DNA from: an uncultured Bacilli bacterium
Lineage (GTDB): Bacteria > Bacillota_I > Bacilli_A > RF39 > UBA660
Direction of reading: 5' to 3'
Assembly: GCA_944358455.1 (NCBI GenBank)
Contig: CALVRE010000042.1
Span: 64,299 to 109,819, forward strand
Length of the DNA: 45,521 nucleotides
The notes below the pieces were generated by a model. It saw nothing but the letters and a program-made list of their open reading frames with translations. It made no database searches and had not been told where the DNA came from. Of the stretch, positions 16,089-26,303 are shown in pieces. The position numbers and the translations under genes are program-made. Each line of letters starts with the position of its first letter. The first letter of the stretch is position 1.

Positions 16089-18410
16089 TTATTCAGTGCG
16101 AAGTGCGACGACTGGATCTTTCTTCGATGCGATTTTAGCTGGTATATATCCTCCAATTAACGTAAGAGAAATACTAATGAGTGCTAAAATAAGAGCATGA
16201 ATAGGATTTAACTGTGCAACATTGGGTAAATCCGTCAAAGACTCCAATAACATATTCATTGGGAATGTGAGTAACCAAGCAATACCGATTCCCAATATAC
16301 CAGAACAAAGTCCGATAATAAAGGTTTCCGCATTGAAGACACGTGTAATATCTTTTTTACGAGCACCTAGGGCACGTAATACCCCAATTTCTTTCGTACG
16401 CTCTAAAACCGAAATATAAGTAATAATACCAATCATGATGCTCGATACCACTAACGAAATGGCACTAAAAGCAATTAATACATAGGTAATCGCATCCATG
16501 ATACTACTCGATAAAGATGATACTGTAGCAGCTAAATCCGTATAGATAATCTGATCTTCTGACTCTTTATTTTCATTATATCCATCAAGATAATCTAAAA
16601 TCTGTTCTTTACTATCAAAATCAACTGGATAAATACTGATCATGTATGGAAGAGTATCCGCACCTAGATAAGCAAGCAATTGCTGTTTCGTCTTCTCTCC
16701 TTCTTCCGTAGAAAGATCAAGTTGTTCTCCTGTTAGAACATTATAATTTGCTTCTTGTTGCTTCTCTACAATTGCTGAATTTTGATTCTGTTCGATGATG
16801 TAAGAAACTAATTCTTCCGTATAACCAATCGTACTACCACTAGTCGTCAGTTTATTATCCTCTTTACCACGAATAATACCAGTGATCGTAAGTGTGATGG
16901 TATTTTCACTTTCATACATTGCTTGATAGTCATTATTTAACGTAAAATAATCTCCTAAATTACGATAATAATCATCATTTAAGACAAGTTTTAACTCTAA
17001 TCCAAGCAATTCATCAAAAGAAATTTCTTCTTTGCTAGTATCGATACCAAGTAATTTTAACAGATTCGTATCGACACGATTTTTACTATCTACCAGCAAT
17101 ACTAAATCGGTCATATCCGTAGGAAAACTTCCAGCTAAGACATCGTAATTCTTTTCTAAATAAGTTGGCATGTTATTATCCACTTCGATTGGAAGAGAAG
17201 CAAAATAAGAAGTACCAGACGAATTTGAAGTCATAACTGGCTTAATTTCCCCATCTACTTTGTTTAACAAATTTAAACCGGTAACATGAGTATAAGCAAT
17301 TCCCGTGATTAAATTTTTATCGATTTCATTTACGTAATCAACATAATCTGATGTAATTTTATTGGTATGAAGCATCGCATTAGCCAAAGTATCATACGGA
17401 TATACTTTGTTTTCAGAAGGGTAATCCTCCCTCGTATTCATTGCTTCATCACGAATTTCCATCATTGTACTAGCATCTAGTTCCGTAGCCTGTTCTGTGA
17501 TCATAACTGGAAAACTAGACAATGTTTCTGTTTCAAATTTATCAATTTGAATATCGAAACCATTCGAAAGTGACAAAATTAAAGCGATACCAATGATACC
17601 AATACTACTTGCAAAAGCAGTGAGTAACGTTCTTCCTTTTTTGGTTTGAATATTATTGAACGATAACTTTAAAGCAGTTAAAAAACTCATAGCGGTTTTA
17701 CGAATATTGTAACTTTTTTGATCGCTCATATCATCGACCGGGTCACTATCACTCATAATTTCCCCATCACGCATACGAACGACACGAGAAGCATACGTTT
17801 CCGCTAGTTCATTATTATGGGTCACCATGATTACTAATTTATCTTTCGCAATTTCTTTGATGAGTTCCATAATTTGAACACTTGTAGCAGAATCCAAAGC
17901 TCCGGTTGGCTCATCAGCCAAAATAATTTCTGGATCGTTGGCAAGTGCTCTTGCAATCGCCACTCTCTGCATCTGTCCACCAGAAAGCTGATTTGGCTTT
18001 TTATGGGCATGATCCTTTAATCCCACTTTATCTAGCACTTCTAGTGCTTTTCTACGACGTTCCTTCTTACTCACTCCAGATAATGTCATTCCCATCTCGA
18101 CATTGTCTAGAACACTAATATGACTAATTAAATTATAACTTTGAAAGATAAAACCAACGCAATTGTTACGATAGCTATCCCAATCGCGATCCTTGAAATT
18201 TTTCGTCGATTTTTGATTGATAATCAAATCCCCACTCGTATAACGATCTAATCCACCAATAATATTTAATAATGTCGTCTTTCCACTACCACTTGGTCCT
18301 AAAACGGCAACAAATTCACTTTTGCGAAATTTTAAGCTAAAATCTTTTAATGCATGTTGACTAAATTCACCAGTCACATAAGTCTTTTTTATATATTTTA
18401 ACTCTAACAT
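16089..18410 (-). CDS. MacB-type ABC transporter (fused ATPase and FtsX permease)
   Basis: 773 residues. ABC ATPase domain at 1-225: Walker A GPSGSGKT (38-45), LSGGQMQRVAIARAL, Walker B IILADE, H-loop VTHN. A permease follows: first helix about 253-277, a large extracellular region (280-615), then three C-terminal helices of an FtsX/MacB core with ERTKEIGVLRALGARKKDI. The family exports or acts mechanically on envelope substrates; the substrate here is unknown. It ends the three-gene block inserted between sigE and sigG and could be cotranscribed with the transglutaminase-like gene (111-base gap). Confidence 0.9.
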   Translation of the reverse strand: MLELKYIKKTYVTGEFSQHALKDFSLKFRKSEFVAVLGPSGSGKTTLLNIIGGLDRYTSGDLIINQKSTKNFKDRDWDSYRNNCVGFIFQSYNLISHISVLDNVEMGMTLSGVSKKERRRKALEVLDKVGLKDHAHKKPNQLSGGQMQRVAIARALANDPEIILADEPTGALDSATSVQIMELIKEIAKDKLVIMVTHNNELAETYASRVVRMRDGEIMSDSDPVDDMSDQKSYNIRKTAMSFLTALKLSFNNIQTKKGRTLLTAFASSIGIIGIALILSLSNGFDIQIDKFETETLSSFPVMITEQATELDASTMMEIRDEAMNTREDYPSENKVYPYDTLANAMLHTNKITSDYVDYVNEIDKNLITGIAYTHVTGLNLLNKVDGEIKPVMTSNSSGTSYFASLPIEVDNNMPTYLEKNYDVLAGSFPTDMTDLVLLVDSKNRVDTNLLKLLGIDTSKEEISFDELLGLELKLVLNDDYYRNLGDYFTLNNDYQAMYESENTITLTITGIIRGKEDNKLTTSGSTIGYTEELVSYIIEQNQNSAIVEKQQEANYNVLTGEQLDLSTEEGEKTKQQLLAYLGADTLPYMISIYPVDFDSKEQILDYLDGYNENKESEDQIIYTDLAATVSSLSSSIMDAITYVLIAFSAISLVVSSIMIGIITYISVLERTKEIGVLRALGARKKDITRVFNAETFIIGLCSGILGIGIAWLLTFPMNMLLESLTDLPNVAQLNPIHALILALISISLTLIGGYIPAKIASKKDPVVALRTE

Positions 18411-18521
18411 GGCATGTCCCTTTCTATTTTTAAATCAATTTCATTATACGCAAAATAACTATCCCTGTAAAGCAAAAGAAAAGGAAATCATTTCATTTAC
18501 ATAATTTCCCACTTTTGTTCC

Positions 18522-19775
18522 TTATTTTTTAATCAATGCAACACTTCCGGTAATCAGTAAATCTTGAATTCCCAATGTTTCTTTTATTTCTTCTCGTTCG
18601 GCTCGAAAACTTGCCATATTGGTAATTTCTAATTCTACATATTCCGTATCATAGGTACTTAACTTTTCTTTTAAATCTTCTATTCCTGTATAACGATACA
18701 CACGATTTTCTAAAGAATAATATAAGTATTTCGTTCCATTCGGTTTAGGAATCATCTTACTTTCTTCGATGTTATAATCTTCATCATGATCGAATAAAAA
18801 GCCATTATATAAAACACCATCCGGCATAAAGTTTTTGATCGTCTCTCCACTTCCGGCTGTCGCATCAAAGTGATAAAAATCGCCACCGATCGAAACGATA
18901 TTCCATTCGTGCAAAGTGTTTCCGATCGAACCTGGTACAATCGTCGAAGTAAGGCCTACTCTTTGAAATAAAAGTTGGCTTGCTCTAGCAAATCCTGCAC
19001 AAACAGGAAAACTACTTTCTGAAAAAGCACTAATTGCACTTTGTGATCTAATGTCATCTTTATTTCCATAATGATTATTCTTTAATAGATATTCATAAAT
19101 GTACTTTGCTTTTTCATACTCAGAAAATGACTTAGTCGCTTCTTTTACACGTTCTAATTCTGTTTCAATCAAATTCTTATCCTCTTCATAGGCTTCTTTA
19201 CTGCTAGCGTAACGAATCCAAACATTCACTTCTTTGGTTGTCTCATTCACTTGATAACTGATCGTTCCGTATTGAAAGAGTTCAGGGTGATCCATAATGA
19301 AGGCATGATTAATCTTTTTCAATGATTGGGTAGCTTGATATTTTGATTGATATCCATAATCGGAATAAAGATAAGAGAAGCCTTCTTCGAAATGATCAAC
19401 GCTATTTAAAAGCATTTCATAAATTTTCTTTTCCTTCTTATTCAACAAATATTCATAATTTCTGCCATCGGATATATAAAGATCATTGATATTATGGATG
19501 GAATTAGGATCGCGTACTAATTCAGATACTGGCACCAGATCAAATGATTGATTGTGCCAATTGGCATAAGCTTGATAACCTGCAAATAACAAGACCAAAA
19601 CAAAAATGCAAAGTAAGAAAAAATGTTTGTGAAAAAAATGCCATAACTCCTGTTTTAATGAAGGTTTTTCCGTCGCTTCCATATCCATAAGTTCACTACT
19701 ATATCCACATCTTGGACACATTTTCGCATCCACTGGCATTTCAACTTGACAATTCGGACATCTTTTTTTCTCCAT
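18522..19775 (-). CDS. Zinc-ribbon, membrane-anchored transglutaminase-like protein
   Basis: 417 residues. An N-terminal zinc ribbon (two CxxC pairs: CPNC and CPRC) precedes one membrane helix (about 52-72) and an extracellular transglutaminase/cysteine-protease-fold domain. The Cys-His-Asp triad is in FPVCAGFARA, LHEWNIVSIG and YHFDATAG (Cys259, His289, Asp304 from this start). The ATG at 19775 is chosen because GAGGTG lies five bases upstream; a GTG two codons earlier would overlap that site. Such proteins may cleave or crosslink wall-associated proteins; the substrate is unknown. Confidence 0.82.
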   Translation of the reverse strand: MEKKRCPNCQVEMPVDAKMCPRCGYSSELMDMEATEKPSLKQELWHFFHKHFFLLCIFVLVLLFAGYQAYANWHNQSFDLVPVSELVRDPNSIHNINDLYISDGRNYEYLLNKKEKKIYEMLLNSVDHFEEGFSYLYSDYGYQSKYQATQSLKKINHAFIMDHPELFQYGTISYQVNETTKEVNVWIRYASSKEAYEEDKNLIETELERVKEATKSFSEYEKAKYIYEYLLKNNHYGNKDDIRSQSAISAFSESSFPVCAGFARASQLLFQRVGLTSTIVPGSIGNTLHEWNIVSIGGDFYHFDATAGSGETIKNFMPDGVLYNGFLFDHDEDYNIEESKMIPKPNGTKYLYYSLENRVYRYTGIEDLKEKLSTYDTEYVELEITNMASFRAEREEIKETLGIQDLLITGSVALIKK

Positions 19776-19837
19776 AAGCACACCTCACTACTATTATTAG
19801 TATAACTTGTTTATGTTAAGAAAGCAACGGCAAAAAG

Positions 19838-19857
19838 AAAAAAACACCGAAGTGTTT
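19838..19857 (-). terminator. Intrinsic terminator of the LiaF-like gene
   Basis: AAACAC/GTGTTT with a cTTCGg tetraloop in the minus-strand RNA (19842-19857), then a T-run. The TAA stop begins at the edge of the stem. Confidence 0.75.
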
Positions 19858-20509
19858 ATTTGATTTCTGTTCCTCCAAAAAATGAATTGCAAGTGACATA
19901 AATTGTCTTTTTACTTTCTTCTTGGTTTTCATATTTATTTTCGTTTCCACCAAAAACAGCAAACGAATGAAAGACGACATGATAACCTTCTGGAAGCAAT
20001 AGATTACTACCTCCAAAAAAAGCATTTACTTTGATATAAACTCCTTTTTCTTTAATTTCTACATCGCGAAAGTCAAGATCGACGCCTCCAAAGAAGGAAG
20101 AAATAATAGCTCCTTTAAAGTTTTTACTAGTAACCCGTTCTTTCACTTCCGTAAAGATAGCTTGATATTCGACTCTTCCCTCTGAATCGTAATAAACAGG
20201 CAACTTTTTCTTACGATTGATCGCGCGATCGACAATCACCATGACTCCTACTAAAATTAATAAGATAGGAAAGAATAAGTTACGAATATCGACCGAGAAT
20301 ATATTGGCATTTTTTACGAAAAAGAAAAGACCTATATAAAAGAGAACAACCATTACAACGTTAAAAACTTTATTTTTAAACATTTGATAGACACTGATTA
20401 CCATCAATACCAAAGGCCAAACCAATCCAAAATCAATGTTAAATGCAGGATATAAAGTATCTATTAAAAGAAGAATACCCAATCCTAAAATTACAATTCC
20501 AAACACCAT
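19856..20509 (-). CDS. LiaF/LiaI-like membrane protein
   Basis: 217 residues. Four membrane helices in the first 110 residues, then a beta-rich C-terminal domain with repeated FFGG motifs (SSFFGGVDLDF, NAFFGGSNLLLP, FAVFGGNEN, NSFFGG), the pattern of the LiaF-type cell-wall-stress domain. LiaF restrains the LiaS kinase in Bacillus, but no liaRS pair adjoins here, so the role is inferred only as envelope-related. Ribosome site AGGAGTG. First gene of the block between sigE and sigG. Confidence 0.8.
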   Translation of the reverse strand: MVFGIVILGLGILLLIDTLYPAFNIDFGLVWPLVLMVISVYQMFKNKVFNVVMVVLFYIGLFFFVKNANIFSVDIRNLFFPILLILVGVMVIVDRAINRKKKLPVYYDSEGRVEYQAIFTEVKERVTSKNFKGAIISSFFGGVDLDFRDVEIKEKGVYIKVNAFFGGSNLLLPEGYHVVFHSFAVFGGNENKYENQEESKKTIYVTCNSFFGGTEIK

Positions 20510-20545
20510 ATTATCACTCCTATTATCATTATATCACAACATAAT

Positions 20546-20568
20546 AAAAAGAAGAAATTTTCTTCTTT
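20546..20568 (-). terminator. Intrinsic terminator of sigE
   Basis: Stem AAAGAAG/CTTCTTT (20548-20554 with 20562-20568) then T5 on the minus strand; the sigE stop codon lies at the stem base. Confidence 0.65.
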
Positions 20569-21259
20569 ATTCGCGGACGATATTCTTTAATTTTCGAATC
20601 ACTTTCTTTTCGATTCTAGAGATATATGATTGACTAATGTTTAAAAGATCGGCCACTTCTTTCTGTGTCATTTCTTCATTATTATAAAGTCCGTAACGCA
20701 AGATCATAATTTGTTTGTCACGACCACTCAACTTGTCAATTTCACGATATAAAAGATACTTTTCTGTTTCTTCTTCTAACCCTTTTGTGACGATATCGGG
20801 GTCTGTTCCTAAAATATCTTCTAAGCGTAGTTCATTTCCTTCCGCATCATAACTTAAACTATCTTCGAAACTAACTTCTCCTCTTCTTTTTTTATTTTTT
20901 CTTAAAAACATCAGAATTTCATTATCGATACATCGAGAGGCATAAGTCGCTAATTTGATATTTTTTCCTAATTTATAAGTATTGATACCTTTGATTAAAC
21001 CAATCGTTCCAATACTGACTAAATCTTCTAAATCAATTCCTGTATTTTCATACTTCTTTGACAAAAAAACAACTAATCGCAAATTGTGCTCAATAAGTTT
21101 ACCTCGCGCACTCATATCCCCTTCCATACTTCGTTCGACATAATAGGTTTCTTCTTCTTTCGAAAGTGGTTCTGGTAATTTATCGGCACTTCCTACATAA
21201 AAGCATGGATTACTAATATGAAATAAACGAACAATAAACTGCATCATTTTTCTAAACAT
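20567..21259 (-). CDS. sigE: Sporulation sigma factor SigE (pro-sigma E)
   Basis: Mother-cell sigma factor for early engulfment. 230 residues. A basic/hydrophobic N-terminal stretch of about 27 residues ending near YVGSADKLPEPLS corresponds to the pro-sequence that SpoIIGA removes. Region 2 is intact (NLRLVVFLSKKYENTGIDLEDLVSIGTIGLIKGINTY begins it; ATYASRCIDNEILMFLRK), as is region 4 (KEVADLLNISQSYISRIEKK). It overlaps spoIIGA by eight bases, so protease and substrate are translated together. Confidence 0.95.
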   Translation of the reverse strand: MFRKMMQFIVRLFHISNPCFYVGSADKLPEPLSKEEETYYVERSMEGDMSARGKLIEHNLRLVVFLSKKYENTGIDLEDLVSIGTIGLIKGINTYKLGKNIKLATYASRCIDNEILMFLRKNKKRRGEVSFEDSLSYDAEGNELRLEDILGTDPDIVTKGLEEETEKYLLYREIDKLSGRDKQIMILRYGLYNNEEMTQKEVADLLNISQSYISRIEKKVIRKLKNIVRE

Positions 21260-22043
21260 AATTCCCCTCCAATATTTTCTCTTGTAATATACAATCTACT
21301 CCATCAATTGCTATTTTGTCTTTCAAAATTCCTACTAATACATGTTTTCGAATCCCAATTCCTTTGATCTCTAGGTGATCGATCTTCATACAAGGCAACA
21401 TGGCAAATCCACTTGCGGTTTGATACGGAACTAAGATAGGATTTTTAAGATGTCGTTCTAGTTTTCGACTATGAATTAAAAGAATTGGTTTTCCGGTATA
21501 AGGATCTTTTAGACGATTTCCTGTATCTAGAAATCCTCTTAATTCATAAGTACGATGATCGATCGATAGTTTCACTTGATAATAATGAGCATATTGATTT
21601 TTTAAAGCAATACCTTGTCTTATATAAATATATAAAATAAGTGGCGAAAATATGATTAAAACAATCATGTTGATGCTAAGTCCATTATGATAAAACACTA
21701 GTCCTTCTTGTTTATAGGAGAATGTCACATTCAAAAAATATAAAATTCCTCCTAATACAATACTAGTCATATATAAGAATAGAAGATTTTTTCCGGTATA
21801 CCGGATATCTCGATAACCGAAACTCACTAGCAACATGATCAGACTCATTCCTAACTTAAAGAAAAATAATGTAAACGAATTCATCGGTAGAAATAAAAGA
21901 AAAATCGATACTCCACCAACGATACCGCCTAACACTAATCTTCTTAACTTCACACCCCTTCTAAGAAGGAAAGAAACGGATAAAAGCAGTAAAAAATCAA
22001 AGGCGAAATTCAAAAAAAATAGCACATCTATATATACTTTCAT
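21252..22043 (-). CDS. spoIIGA: Sigma-E processing aspartic protease SpoIIGA
   Basis: 263 residues. Five membrane helices (about 5-140), then a cytosolic retropepsin-like domain whose active site is Asp173-Thr174-Gly175 in RGFLDTGNRLKDP. It activates pro-SigE after signalling from the forespore. The gene follows ftsZ, from which it is separated by a terminator, and overlaps sigE. Ribosome site GGTGAT. A TAGAAT -10 with a poor TTAACG -35 lies upstream. Confidence 0.93.
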   Translation of the reverse strand: MKVYIDVLFFLNFAFDFLLLLSVSFLLRRGVKLRRLVLGGIVGGVSIFLLFLPMNSFTLFFFKLGMSLIMLLVSFGYRDIRYTGKNLLFLYMTSIVLGGILYFLNVTFSYKQEGLVFYHNGLSINMIVLIIFSPLILYIYIRQGIALKNQYAHYYQVKLSIDHRTYELRGFLDTGNRLKDPYTGKPILLIHSRKLERHLKNPILVPYQTASGFAMLPCMKIDHLEIKGIGIRKHVLVGILKDKIAIDGVDCILQEKILEGNYV

Positions 22044-22064
22044 ATCATCACCTAATTCTAGTAT

Positions 22065-22092
22065 AAAAAAACGACACCGTTAATTGTGTCGT
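22065..22092 (-). terminator. Intrinsic terminator of ftsZ
   Basis: Stem ACGACAC/GTGTCGT (22071-22077 with 22086-22092), eight-base loop, T-run on the minus strand. Confidence 0.85.
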
Positions 22093-22107
22093 TTTATTGT
22101 TCACTAA

Positions 22108-23190
22108 TTAAAATCCTCTTTTTCTTAAGAAGGAAGGAATATCGATTTCTGATTTACCAGAATCGGAATCATCATTAGAAGAGTCTTCGATATCTTTGCG
22201 TATTTCTTCTCTTCTCGTATAAGAATGATAAAGTGGTTCTGATGTTTCTTCAAATCCTGTTGCAATAACAGTAACGATAATTTCATCATTTAAGTTTTCA
22301 TTGATGACAGCTCCAAAGATCGTATTGATATCCGTATTAGCAGAAGAACGAATGACCTCGGCAGCTTCTTCGACCTCGAAGAGCGTCAAATTAGCACCAC
22401 CTGTTACATTGATAATAGCATCCGTTGCACCACTGATTGATGTTTCCAAGAGTGGACTTGATACGGCTTCACGAGCTGCATCAGCAGCACGATTTTCTCC
22501 TACTCCCATTCCAATTCCAATCAAAGCATTGCCACGTTTCTCCATAACCGCTTTGACATCGGCAAAATCCAAATTGATAAGTCCAGCAACGGCAATCAAA
22601 TCGGAAATAGATTGAACACCACGTCTTAAGACATTGTCAACTTCTTTAAATGATTCTAGTAATGGTGTTGTTTTATCGATAATCTCACGCAAACGGTCAT
22701 TTGGAATCACGATTAATGTATCGACATGTTTTTTCAGTTCTTCTAGCCCTGCTAAGGCATTTTCCATTCTCTTTTTTCCTTCAAACGAGAAAGGCTTTGT
22801 TACAATACCAACGGTGAGTGCACCCAATTGTTGAGCAATATCAGCAATAACAGGAGCTGCACCAGTACCGGTACCTCCCCCCATACCACAAGTAACAAAC
22901 ACCATATCAGCGCCTTGCAATGCCGCCTCAATTTCATTTTTTGTCTCTAATGCAGCTTCTTTCCCTACATTCGGGTTCGCACCTGCTCCAAGTCCATTGG
23001 TAAGTTCTGTCCCGAGTTGAATTTTAACAGGAGCTTTCGAATTATTAAGTACTTGCAAATCGGTGTTTGCAACAATAAAGTCGACTCCTTGCACTCCTGA
23101 TTCAATCATACGATTAACGGCATTGTTTCCTCCTCCGCCAACACCAATAACCTTTATCTTCGCTAATTGATCCATTTCTAATCCAAACAT
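22108..23190 (-). CDS. ftsZ: Cell division GTPase FtsZ
   Basis: Tubulin homologue forming the division ring. 360 residues. GTP-binding [11 protein letters not shown] near residue 18, tubulin signature [10 protein letters not shown] (about 105-114), T7 loop NLDFADV, and a conserved C-terminal peptide [11 protein letters not shown] that binds FtsA/SepF. Eleven bases after ftsA, with an AAGGAGG ribosome site. Confidence 0.98.
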   Translation of the reverse strand: MFGLEMDQLAKIKVIGVGGGGNNAVNRMIESGVQGVDFIVANTDLQVLNNSKAPVKIQLGTELTNGLGAGANPNVGKEAALETKNEIEAALQGADMVFVTCGMGGGTGTGAAPVIADIAQQLGALTVGIVTKPFSFEGKKRMENALAGLEELKKHVDTLIVIPNDRLREIIDKTTPLLESFKEVDNVLRRGVQSISDLIAVAGLINLDFADVKAVMEKRGNALIGIGMGVGENRAADAAREAVSSPLLETSISGATDAIINVTGGANLTLFEVEEAAEVIRSSANTDINTIFGAVINENLNDEIIVTVIATGFEETSEPLYHSYTRREEIRKDIEDSSNDDSDSGKSEIDIPSFLRKRGF

Positions 23191-23201
23191 AAATTTCCTC
23201 C

Positions 23202-24461
23202 TTATTCGCTGAAAAAGTATCCAAATACTTTACCTAACATTGATTCGTTTGAAATGTTGATAAAACTTTTATGTACAGAAGATAATTCTTCCTCTTCACT
23301 TTTTGTAACCATCGTATATTCTTTTCCTTTCAATTTCAATTTGTTGATAAAATATACGATATTTCCTACGGCAGAAGAATAACGGTTATTACGTATTCCT
23401 ACCAATTTCACATTGCCGATGATGACATTTTTTCCAAAAATATCTTCGGCGATATATTTAAAGTTTGCCATATTACTCGTTCCACCCGTAATCATTACGT
23501 AATCGATCTTACGATTGGATAAAATACTAATTTCTTTTTTGGCAAGCGTTAGAATTTCTTCTAAACGTGACATAGCGATCTCAGATGCTTCAAACTGATT
23601 TATCTTGATCGTTTCTCCATAAGAAGTTGTCACTTCATAAATATCGTTTACTTGCGCATACATCTTGTGTGCAAGAGCGAACTTTTCTTTCACTTTCATC
23701 GCGTCATCTAATCCGATTTTATAAATATAGGCCAAATCGTTATCGATATTCTTTCCTCCCATTTGTAAAATGGAATTTTTTACGATGATTCCTTTATTAT
23801 AAAGAGAAACAGACGTCGTCTCGGCACCAATATTGATAATTGCTCCAATTTTCTCATCCAATTCCTTATTACGGAAAGCATACATGTCACCAATTCCACC
23901 AATGGAAATATCTACAACTTCGACTCCTAAGTTTTCGATCAAACCAATAACCGAATAAATATTTTTCTTTGGTGTCGTCACCATGATAGCTCGTGTACTG
24001 AGCTTGGATCCAACTAGTCCCTTGGGATCTTTAATACCATCTTTTTCATCCAGCTTAAAATCGATCGGTAAGATCGTTACCATCTCTTTATTTGGCGTCA
24101 ATTTCGGTTGCATGGCAATTTGAAACAATTTAATAATGTCAGCTCCCGTGACAACACCATTTCGTGGATCATCTTCTCCCACGATATCAATTTCTCCTTT
24201 GATCATCGTAAAATCCGCAAAATAACTAGGTACCGAAGCAATGACCTTTCGAATACGAATTCCCAACATCGATTCGACTTCCGAAAGGGCTTTTTTCAGT
24301 GCTAGAGATGCTTCATTCACATCGACGATGAGTCCCTTTTTTATTCCTCTTGATTTAATAGAAGATGTAGCTAATAAATTGAGTTTATTTTTATAGAGTT
24401 CGCAAGTGACCACTTTAATCGTATCGGAACCAATATCAACGCTAGTATAAATATGCTTCAC
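23202..24461 (-). CDS. ftsA: Cell division protein FtsA
   Basis: Actin-like membrane tether for FtsZ. 419 residues. Phosphate-1 loop in [11 protein letters not shown] at the N terminus, the SHS2/1C domain around 85-165, [13 protein letters not shown], and ITGGTSNM near 330. The C-terminal end FGYFFSE is an amphipathic-helix candidate. It begins the ftsA-ftsZ pair; a terminator lies just upstream after divIB. Confidence 0.96.
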   Translation of the reverse strand: MKHIYTSVDIGSDTIKVVTCELYKNKLNLLATSSIKSRGIKKGLIVDVNEASLALKKALSEVESMLGIRIRKVIASVPSYFADFTMIKGEIDIVGEDDPRNGVVTGADIIKLFQIAMQPKLTPNKEMVTILPIDFKLDEKDGIKDPKGLVGSKLSTRAIMVTTPKKNIYSVIGLIENLGVEVVDISIGGIGDMYAFRNKELDEKIGAIINIGAETTSVSLYNKGIIVKNSILQMGGKNIDNDLAYIYKIGLDDAMKVKEKFALAHKMYAQVNDIYEVTTSYGETIKINQFEASEIAMSRLEEILTLAKKEISILSNRKIDYVMITGGTSNMANFKYIAEDIFGKNVIIGNVKLVGIRNNRYSSAVGNIVYFINKLKLKGKEYTMVTKSEEEELSSVHKSFINISNESMLGKVFGYFFSE

Positions 24462-24527
24462 ACGACCATCTCCTATAATCTACCCATAATTATACTATAG
24501 ATTTCAGAAAAAGTAAAAGGAAAAAAG

Positions 24528-24553
24528 AAAAAAGTTCACAAAACTTGAACTTT
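24528..24553 (-). terminator. Intrinsic terminator after divIB
   Basis: Eight-bp stem AAAGTTCA/TGAACTTT (24531-24538 with 24546-24553), then a T-run on the minus strand. It separates murG-murB-divIB from ftsA-ftsZ. Confidence 0.75.
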
Positions 24554-24570
24554 TCAAACGACAAAATCTT

Positions 24571-25395
24571 TTATTTTTCTAATACTTCAAAGGAATTACC
24601 AGCATTTAAATACAAAATTCCTTTTTGTCCTGGAAATTCTCGAATGATGTTGATGTAACTATTGATCGCATCGAACCTAGAAAGCGTTAAATAGACATAA
24701 TTACCATCACGCATCGAAAGTAAGAAGCGGCCATCATCGACTTCATCCGGATCGTACTTAATTTCAGAAATACGTTCTAAAACATCTAAATCCACTTCTT
24801 GCATTGCCTTTAAAAAGGACTCATACTGAGTATCTGGGACATAATTGATCAAAATAGGTGCGGAGTACTGTATCGTTGACTCCGTTCCATCTAACAAAAC
24901 AGTTCGATTCATACTATTGTAATAAAATAGTGGAACATTTTCCGTAATCGTAATCGAAACACTTCTTCCCCATTTTTTGACTTTTGCCTCTTTAATCAAT
25001 TCTTCTTTTTCCAGATTCTTTTCGATCAAAGAAGGCATTACGGTAATATTAGCTGGGTAATTAGCAAGTCCCGCTAGTTCTAAAATGGTCTGATCTTTAT
25101 AATAAGTATTACCATATACATATAGATTTGTAATAGGAGCATTACACACGAGAAAAAGAGAAAAACCAAAGATCATGAAAATAACGAGCGCAACTAGGAC
25201 GCGACGATAACGAATTTTAACTTTTTTCTTTTGAACTGGTTTCTTTACCTTGGCTTTTTGGGCCGTTTTCTTAGGTTGCTTCTTCACTGGTGTTTTCTTA
25301 ACTTGTTTCTTTACCGTCTTTGATTTTGGAATGGTTCCCTTTTTCTTTTTTTTAACATTTTTATCATACCGATTCATACGGGTACGTTCTGCCAT
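24571..25395 (-). CDS. divIB: Cell division protein DivIB/FtsQ
   Basis: 274 residues. A highly basic cytoplasmic region (Lys-rich, to about 62), one membrane helix (about 66-88), then a POTRA domain (ITNLYVYGNTYYKDQTILEL) and the beta domain of the divisome scaffold. Lies eight bases after murB in the usual murG-murB-divIB order. Confidence 0.92.
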   Translation of the reverse strand: MAERTRMNRYDKNVKKKKKGTIPKSKTVKKQVKKTPVKKQPKKTAQKAKVKKPVQKKKVKIRYRRVLVALVIFMIFGFSLFLVCNAPITNLYVYGNTYYKDQTILELAGLANYPANITVMPSLIEKNLEKEELIKEAKVKKWGRSVSITITENVPLFYYNSMNRTVLLDGTESTIQYSAPILINYVPDTQYESFLKAMQEVDLDVLERISEIKYDPDEVDDGRFLLSMRDGNYVYLTLSRFDAINSYINIIREFPGQKGILYLNAGNSFEVLEK

Positions 25396-25403
25396 GCTAT
25401 CAC

Positions 25404-26303
25404 CTATTCTACTATTTCTTGTTCTACCTTTAATTCAATTCCTTTTTCTTTTTTTACAGTAACCTGAATTTCTTTTATAAGTGTACAAATATCTTTCGCG
25501 GTCGCATTACCAGTGTTGATAATAAAATTGGCATGTTTTTCACTCACCATCGCGCCACCCACTTTTTTTCCTTTATAGCCGACCTCTTCAATCAACTTAC
25601 CAGCAAAATTTCCTTCGGGATTACGAAAAACACTTCCCGCTGATGGATATTCCAAAGGCTGAGAAGCCATTCTTCTCATCTTACGATCTTGAATAATATC
25701 CATAATTTCTTCTTTATTTCCCGGTTTCAACAACAAAGTTGCTTCTAGGCAAATATAATCTGGGTGTTCTTTTAAATAAGAGGTTCGATAATGAAAGTCA
25801 AGTTCATGATTATAAAGTCTTTTGATCTTTAAATCAGGAGTCAAAACTTTCACCGAATCGACAATATATCCCATATCACTATTGTAAGCTCCAGCATTCA
25901 TAAATACGGAACCTCCGATACTTCCTGGAATTCCGGCGGCAAATTCCAAACCACTATATCCAAGACGAGATACTTTGAGAGCTAAACGTTGAAGAGAATA
26001 ACCTGCTCCCACAATCACACGGTTCTGTTCCATATAAAAAGTATCAAATTCATCTAAATGAATCAAAATGCCATCATAAGGTTCATCTTTAAAAATCACA
26101 TTCGAACCATTTCCTAATACCTTATATTTTACACGATACTTCCTCAGTATGTTGACGAGACGAATCAATTCTTTTTCATTATATGGACTCACGATCGTCG
26201 CAAGTCCACCTACTTTGTAAGTCGTATATTTTTTTAATGACTGATTCATATGCACAGTTCCACAGTTCGATCTTTTTATTTCCTCTATTACTTTTGTCAA
26301 CAT
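25404..26303 (-). CDS. murB: UDP-N-acetylenolpyruvoylglucosamine reductase (MurB)
   Basis: FAD enzyme making UDP-MurNAc. 299 residues, short type I/II form. GNGSNVIF and GIPGSIGGSVFMNAGAY bind FAD; the active-site Ser is in PSAGSVFRNP, and EKHANFIINTG follows. Its start overlaps the murG stop by one base (TAATG), so the two are coupled. Confidence 0.96.
   Translation of the reverse strand: MLTKVIEEIKRSNCGTVHMNQSLKKYTTYKVGGLATIVSPYNEKELIRLVNILRKYRVKYKVLGNGSNVIFKDEPYDGILIHLDEFDTFYMEQNRVIVGAGYSLQRLALKVSRLGYSGLEFAAGIPGSIGGSVFMNAGAYNSDMGYIVDSVKVLTPDLKIKRLYNHELDFHYRTSYLKEHPDYICLEATLLLKPGNKEEIMDIIQDRKMRRMASQPLEYPSAGSVFRNPEGNFAGKLIEEVGYKGKKVGGAMVSEKHANFIINTGNATAKDICTLIKEIQVTVKKEKGIELKVEQEIVE

Noticed and set aside
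22044-22107. Possible Spo0A box upstream of spoIIGA (TGTCG in the ftsZ terminator arm)
   Set aside because: Only TGTCGTT is present, not TGTCGAA, and the match is explained by the terminator stem.
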